From positions 62,001 to 126,000 of the forward strand of contig NZ_JACHFM010000003.1 in NCBI RefSeq assembly GCF_014201905.1: a DNA stretch of 64,000 bases. Reading direction: 5' to 3'. This document shows, in pieces, positions 61,460 to 64,000 of this stretch. The notes beneath the pieces were generated by a model, which saw only the letters and a list, made by a program, of their open reading frames with translations, had not been told where the DNA came from and made no database searches. The stretch's first letter is position 1. Each line of letters begins with the position of its first letter. This stretch comes from Amaricoccus macauensis (GTDB lineage: Bacteria > Pseudomonadota > Alphaproteobacteria > Rhodobacterales > Rhodobacteraceae). Made by a program: the position numbers and the translations under genes.

Positions 61460-63277
61460 TCAGGCCTCCATCGCCTCGAGCTCGTCGATCATGCCCGAGA
61501 TCAGCGACAGCCCCTTGTCCCAGAAGGTCGGGTCGCTCGCATCGAGGCCGAACGGCGCCAGCAGCTCCTTGTGGTGCTTCGAGCCGCCGGCCTCGAGCAT
61601 GGCGAAGTACTTGTCCTGAAAGCCCGGGTCGCCTTCCTCGTAGACGGCGTAGAGCGCGTTCACGAGGCCATCGCCGAAGGCGTAGGCGTAGACGTAGAAC
61701 GGCGAGTGGATGAAGTGCGGGATATAGGTCCAGAACGCCTCGTAGCCCGGCATGAAGTCGAAGACCGGCCCGAGGCTCTCGTGCTGTACCGCGAGCCAGA
61801 TCGCGTTGATGTCGTCCGGGGTGAGTTCGCCCTCGCGGCGCGCGGCGTGGACCCGGCATTCGAAGTCGTAGAAGGCGATCTGGCGCACCACCGTGTTGAT
61901 CATGTCCTCGACCTTGGAGGCGAGGAGGATCTTGCGCGCCTTCGCGTCCGGCGCGTTGTCGAGCAGGCGGCGGAAGGTCAGCATCTCGCCGAAGACGCTG
62001 GCGGTCTCGGCGAGGGTCAGCGGCGTCGAGGACAGGAACTCGCCCTGCTTCGCGGCGAGGCGCTGGTGGACGCCGTGGCCGAGCTCGTGGGCGAGGGTCA
62101 TCACGTCGCGGGTCTTGCCGAGGTAGTTCAGCAGCACATAGGGGTGCGCGTCGGTCACCGTCGGATGCGCGAAGGCACCGGGCGCCTTGCCGGGTGTTGC
62201 GGGGGCATCGATCCAGCCCTTGTCGAAGAACGGTTGCGCGAGCTCTGCCATGCGCGGATCAAACGCGCCGTAGGCGCCAAGCACGGTCTCCTGCGCTTCA
62301 GGCCAGCGGATCTTGCGATCATCGTCCTTCGGCAGCGGCGCGTTGCGGTCCCAGACCGCGAGCTTGTCGAGGCCGAGCCACTTCGCCTTCAGCGCATAAT
62401 AGCGGTGGGAGAGGCGGGGGTAGGCTGCAACCACCGCGTCGCGCAGCGCCTGCACCACCTCGGGCTCCACATCGTTCGCCAGATGCCGCGAGGCCTGCGG
62501 GGTCGGGAACTTGCGCCACCGGTCCTCGACCTCCTTCTCCTTGGCGAGCGTGTTGGTCACGCGGGCGAAGAACGGCAGCTTCTCGGTGAAGACTTCCGCC
62601 AGCGCCTCGGCGGCGGCCTGCCGCTTGGCGCGATCGGTGTCCGAGAGCCGGTCGAGCGTCGCCTCGATGGCGAGCTGCTCGCCGTCGATCTCGAAGCGCA
62701 GGCCCGCCATCGTCTCGTCGAAGAGTCGATTCCACGCGGCGGCGCCGACCACCGACTGGTCATGCAGGAAACGCTCGAGCTCGTCGGAGAGCTGGTGCGG
62801 CTTCATCTTGCGGATGCGATCGAGGATCGGCCGGTAACGGGCAAGCTCGGCGTTCTCGGCGAGCAGGGCGTCGAGATGCGCGTCATCGACCCGGTTCAGT
62901 TCGAGCGTGAAGAACACGAGCGGCGCCGACGCATCGGTCAGCCGGGTCTGGATGTCGCCGAAGGCCTTGGCACGCTCGGGGTCGATGGTGAGCTGGTAGT
63001 AGCGCAGGCCGGCGTAGCTGCCGAGCCGTCCCGCCACCTGGTCGATGCGTTCGTGCCGCTGGATCGCCGCGAGCAGGCCGGCGGCGTCGAGGCTCGAGAG
63101 CTTGCCCTCGTAGTCGGCGGCGAAGCCTTTCGCCTCGGCTTCGAGCCAGTCGAGGTCACGGGTGATCTCGGGCGCATCGGGAGCGGTGTAGAGATCTGTC
63201 AGGTCCCAGACGGGAAGGGTCCCGAGGTCTTCGCCGCCAGCGGGGTCGCGGGCGTCGCGGGTCAGGGTCGAATGCAT
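61460..63277 (-). CDS. M3-family oligoendopeptidase (PepF-like)
   Basis: 605 residues. The zinc site HELGH is at residues 397-401 (DVMTLAHELGHGVHQ), with the third ligand Glu in LAETASVFGEML. Oligopeptide cleavage in the cytosol is the PepF role. C-terminal HSPFYVYAYAFGDGLVNALY is typical. The ATG at 63277 gives MHSTLTRDARDPAG and is preferred over an upstream ATG by length. It lies 22 bases upstream of the TSUP gene on the same strand. Confidence 0.93.
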   Translation of the reverse strand: MHSTLTRDARDPAGGEDLGTLPVWDLTDLYTAPDAPEITRDLDWLEAEAKGFAADYEGKLSSLDAAGLLAAIQRHERIDQVAGRLGSYAGLRYYQLTIDPERAKAFGDIQTRLTDASAPLVFFTLELNRVDDAHLDALLAENAELARYRPILDRIRKMKPHQLSDELERFLHDQSVVGAAAWNRLFDETMAGLRFEIDGEQLAIEATLDRLSDTDRAKRQAAAEALAEVFTEKLPFFARVTNTLAKEKEVEDRWRKFPTPQASRHLANDVEPEVVQALRDAVVAAYPRLSHRYYALKAKWLGLDKLAVWDRNAPLPKDDDRKIRWPEAQETVLGAYGAFDPRMAELAQPFFDKGWIDAPATPGKAPGAFAHPTVTDAHPYVLLNYLGKTRDVMTLAHELGHGVHQRLAAKQGEFLSSTPLTLAETASVFGEMLTFRRLLDNAPDAKARKILLASKVEDMINTVVRQIAFYDFECRVHAARREGELTPDDINAIWLAVQHESLGPVFDFMPGYEAFWTYIPHFIHSPFYVYAYAFGDGLVNALYAVYEEGDPGFQDKYFAMLEAGGSKHHKELLAPFGLDASDPTFWDKGLSLISGMIDELEAMEA

Positions 63278-63346
63278 CCTCGGTCCTCCTCGAAGCTCGC
63301 GGCGAGACTTAAGCACTCCGCCGCGGGCTGTCGAGGTGGGCGCGCG

Positions 63347-63727
63347 TCACGCCCGCTTGTTGTCGAGCGCGAAGGCGCCGGGACCGGCGAAGACGAGATA
63401 GAGGAAGACGAAGCAGAACAGGATCGCCGCGTCGCCGCCGTTGTTGACCGGGAAGAAGCTCTGCGGCGCGTGGGCCATCCAGTAGGCGGCCGCCATCAGG
63501 CCGGAGAGGATGAAGGCGGCGGGACGCGTCCAGAGACCGATGAGGACAAGCGTGCCGCCGACAATTTCGAGCACGCCGGCAATCCACGGCAGCGAGAACG
63601 CCGGCGGATGCATTTCGCTCACCGGGAAGTTCAGGAGCTTGGCGGCGCCATGCTCGATGAAGAGGAGGGCGGCCACGATCCGCAGAATCCCGAGTACGGT
63701 CGGGGCATACGCCTGGAGCTGTCGCAT
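63347..63727 (-). CDS. DoxX-family membrane protein
   Basis: 126 residues with four hydrophobic segments. GILRIVAALLFIEHGAAKLL is the DoxX N-terminal motif, followed by AGVLEIVGGTLVLIGLWTRP and AAAYWMAHAPQSFFPVNNGG. The DoxX fold is found in quinone-oxidase subunits and in membrane stress proteins; the role here is unknown. Not linked to the neighbouring genes except by position. Confidence 0.88.
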   Translation of the reverse strand: MRQLQAYAPTVLGILRIVAALLFIEHGAAKLLNFPVSEMHPPAFSLPWIAGVLEIVGGTLVLIGLWTRPAAFILSGLMAAAYWMAHAPQSFFPVNNGGDAAILFCFVFLYLVFAGPGAFALDNKRA

Positions 63728-63781
63728 CCGTCACTGTCTTTCATTCTGGCCCAGGCGTCGTGCGCGGGCGGCTGGTGTGGG

Positions 63782-64000
63782 TCAGTCGCTCGCCTTGGTC
63801 AGGAGCTCGACATCGTCGGGTGAGAGGGTGAGTTCGGCCGCCCGCGCAAGGCTCGCGAGCTGGTCGAGGTTGGTCGCGCTCGCGATCGGCGCGGTGATGC
63901 CCGGCTGTGCGGCGATCCATGCAAGCGAGATCTCGGCCGGGGTGGCGCCGGTGCGAGCGGCGATCTCGTCGAGGGCGCCGAGGATCGAGAAGCCGCGCGG
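63782..64000 (-). CDS. Aldo/keto reductase (3' part; start off window)
   Basis: The last 72 codons of an aldo/keto reductase. RGFSILGALDEIAARTGATP leads into EISLAWIAAQPGITAPIASA, the late helix and NADPH-binding strand of the AKR barrel, and the end is TNLDQLASLARAAELTLSPD-type. The N-terminus with the catalytic Tyr lies beyond base 64000. It would reduce an aldehyde with NADPH. Confidence 0.85.
   Translation of the reverse strand, partial: PRGFSILGALDEIAARTGATPAEISLAWIAAQPGITAPIASATNLDQLASLARAAELTLSPDDVELLTKASD

Overview
The window is about 64 kb of very GC-rich, densely packed bacterial chromosome. The gene content fits an alphaproteobacterium, probably Rhodobacterales or Hyphomicrobiales. 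The pointers are a flgB-flgC-fliE operon divergent from fliI, a PhoU-PhoB pair, a bacteriophytochrome with an HWE-type kinase, an ECF41 sigma factor, YeiH/LysR and NYN-folK neighbourhoods, and frequent GTG starts and ATGA/GTGA start-stop overlaps. No rRNA, confident tRNA, insertion sequence, prophage or CRISPR array was seen.

Layout. 1-2.5 kb: flagellar basal-body genes and the export ATPase fliI. 2.6-7.4 kb: an MFS exporter and a complete polar amino-acid ABC importer (binding protein, two permeases, ATPase) whose ATPase is set apart by a 300-bp hairpin-rich gap. 7.4-11.3 kb: a PepSY membrane trio, then an ECF41 sigma factor with its carboxymuconolactone-decarboxylase-like partner and a textbook ECF41 promoter. 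11.4-15.6 kb: a glycosyltransferase and a GMC dehydrogenase operon with a clear palindromic operator. 16-17.7 kb: hisB-hisH behind a near-consensus sigma-70 promoter, then a GNAT gene where hisA/hisF might be expected. 17.6-25.1 kb: an amino-sugar region. It holds a lone sugar permease, an aberrant Nramp-like transporter, an orphan PemK-like gene, a sugar-binding protein, and a divergent kinase, SIS-type deaminase and nagA operon. 25.1-27.7 kb: fabI, lysE, gpt and DUF2127. 27.7-34.6 kb: a lipoprotein, a subtilase with a small partner, two SDRs, an iron-type alcohol dehydrogenase and an EamA exporter. 34.7-42.4 kb: a frameshifted Kef antiporter, DUF1697, an rRNA methyltransferase-like gene, a bacteriophytochrome kinase-receiver fusion overlapping a heme-oxygenase remnant, a NYN nuclease and folK. 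42.4-53.2 kb: pirin, a small acetyltransferase, hydrolases, YeiH/LysR, hemF, a MetX-like hydrolase, an AmiS/UreI-type channel with LysR, a kinase, crcB and a PaiB-like protein. 53.3-57.4 kb: two tandem ABC exporters with near-identical nucleotide-binding 3' ends. 57.5-64 kb: serS, phoB, phoU, a TSUP permease, an M3 oligopeptidase, DoxX and the end of an aldo/keto reductase.

How parts work together. The amino-sugar operon would phosphorylate imported N-acetylglucosamine, deacetylate it with NagA and deaminate/isomerise it with the SIS protein. The adjacent ABC uptake system is incomplete, because its second permease and its ATPase are not here. PhoU and PhoB form a phosphate-signalling pair away from pst genes. 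The phytochrome needs biliverdin, but the adjacent heme oxygenase is cut short.

The least ordinary signals are non-coding or very small. They are short leader-like ORFs with strong ribosome binding sites before the first ABC exporter and before the alcohol dehydrogenase, two arrays of tetraloop-type hairpins, a duplicated ~90-bp hairpin element with a conserved 10-nt loop between serS and phoB, and several perfect palindromic operator candidates. All structural statements come from reading the sequence by eye; no folding program or database search was run.
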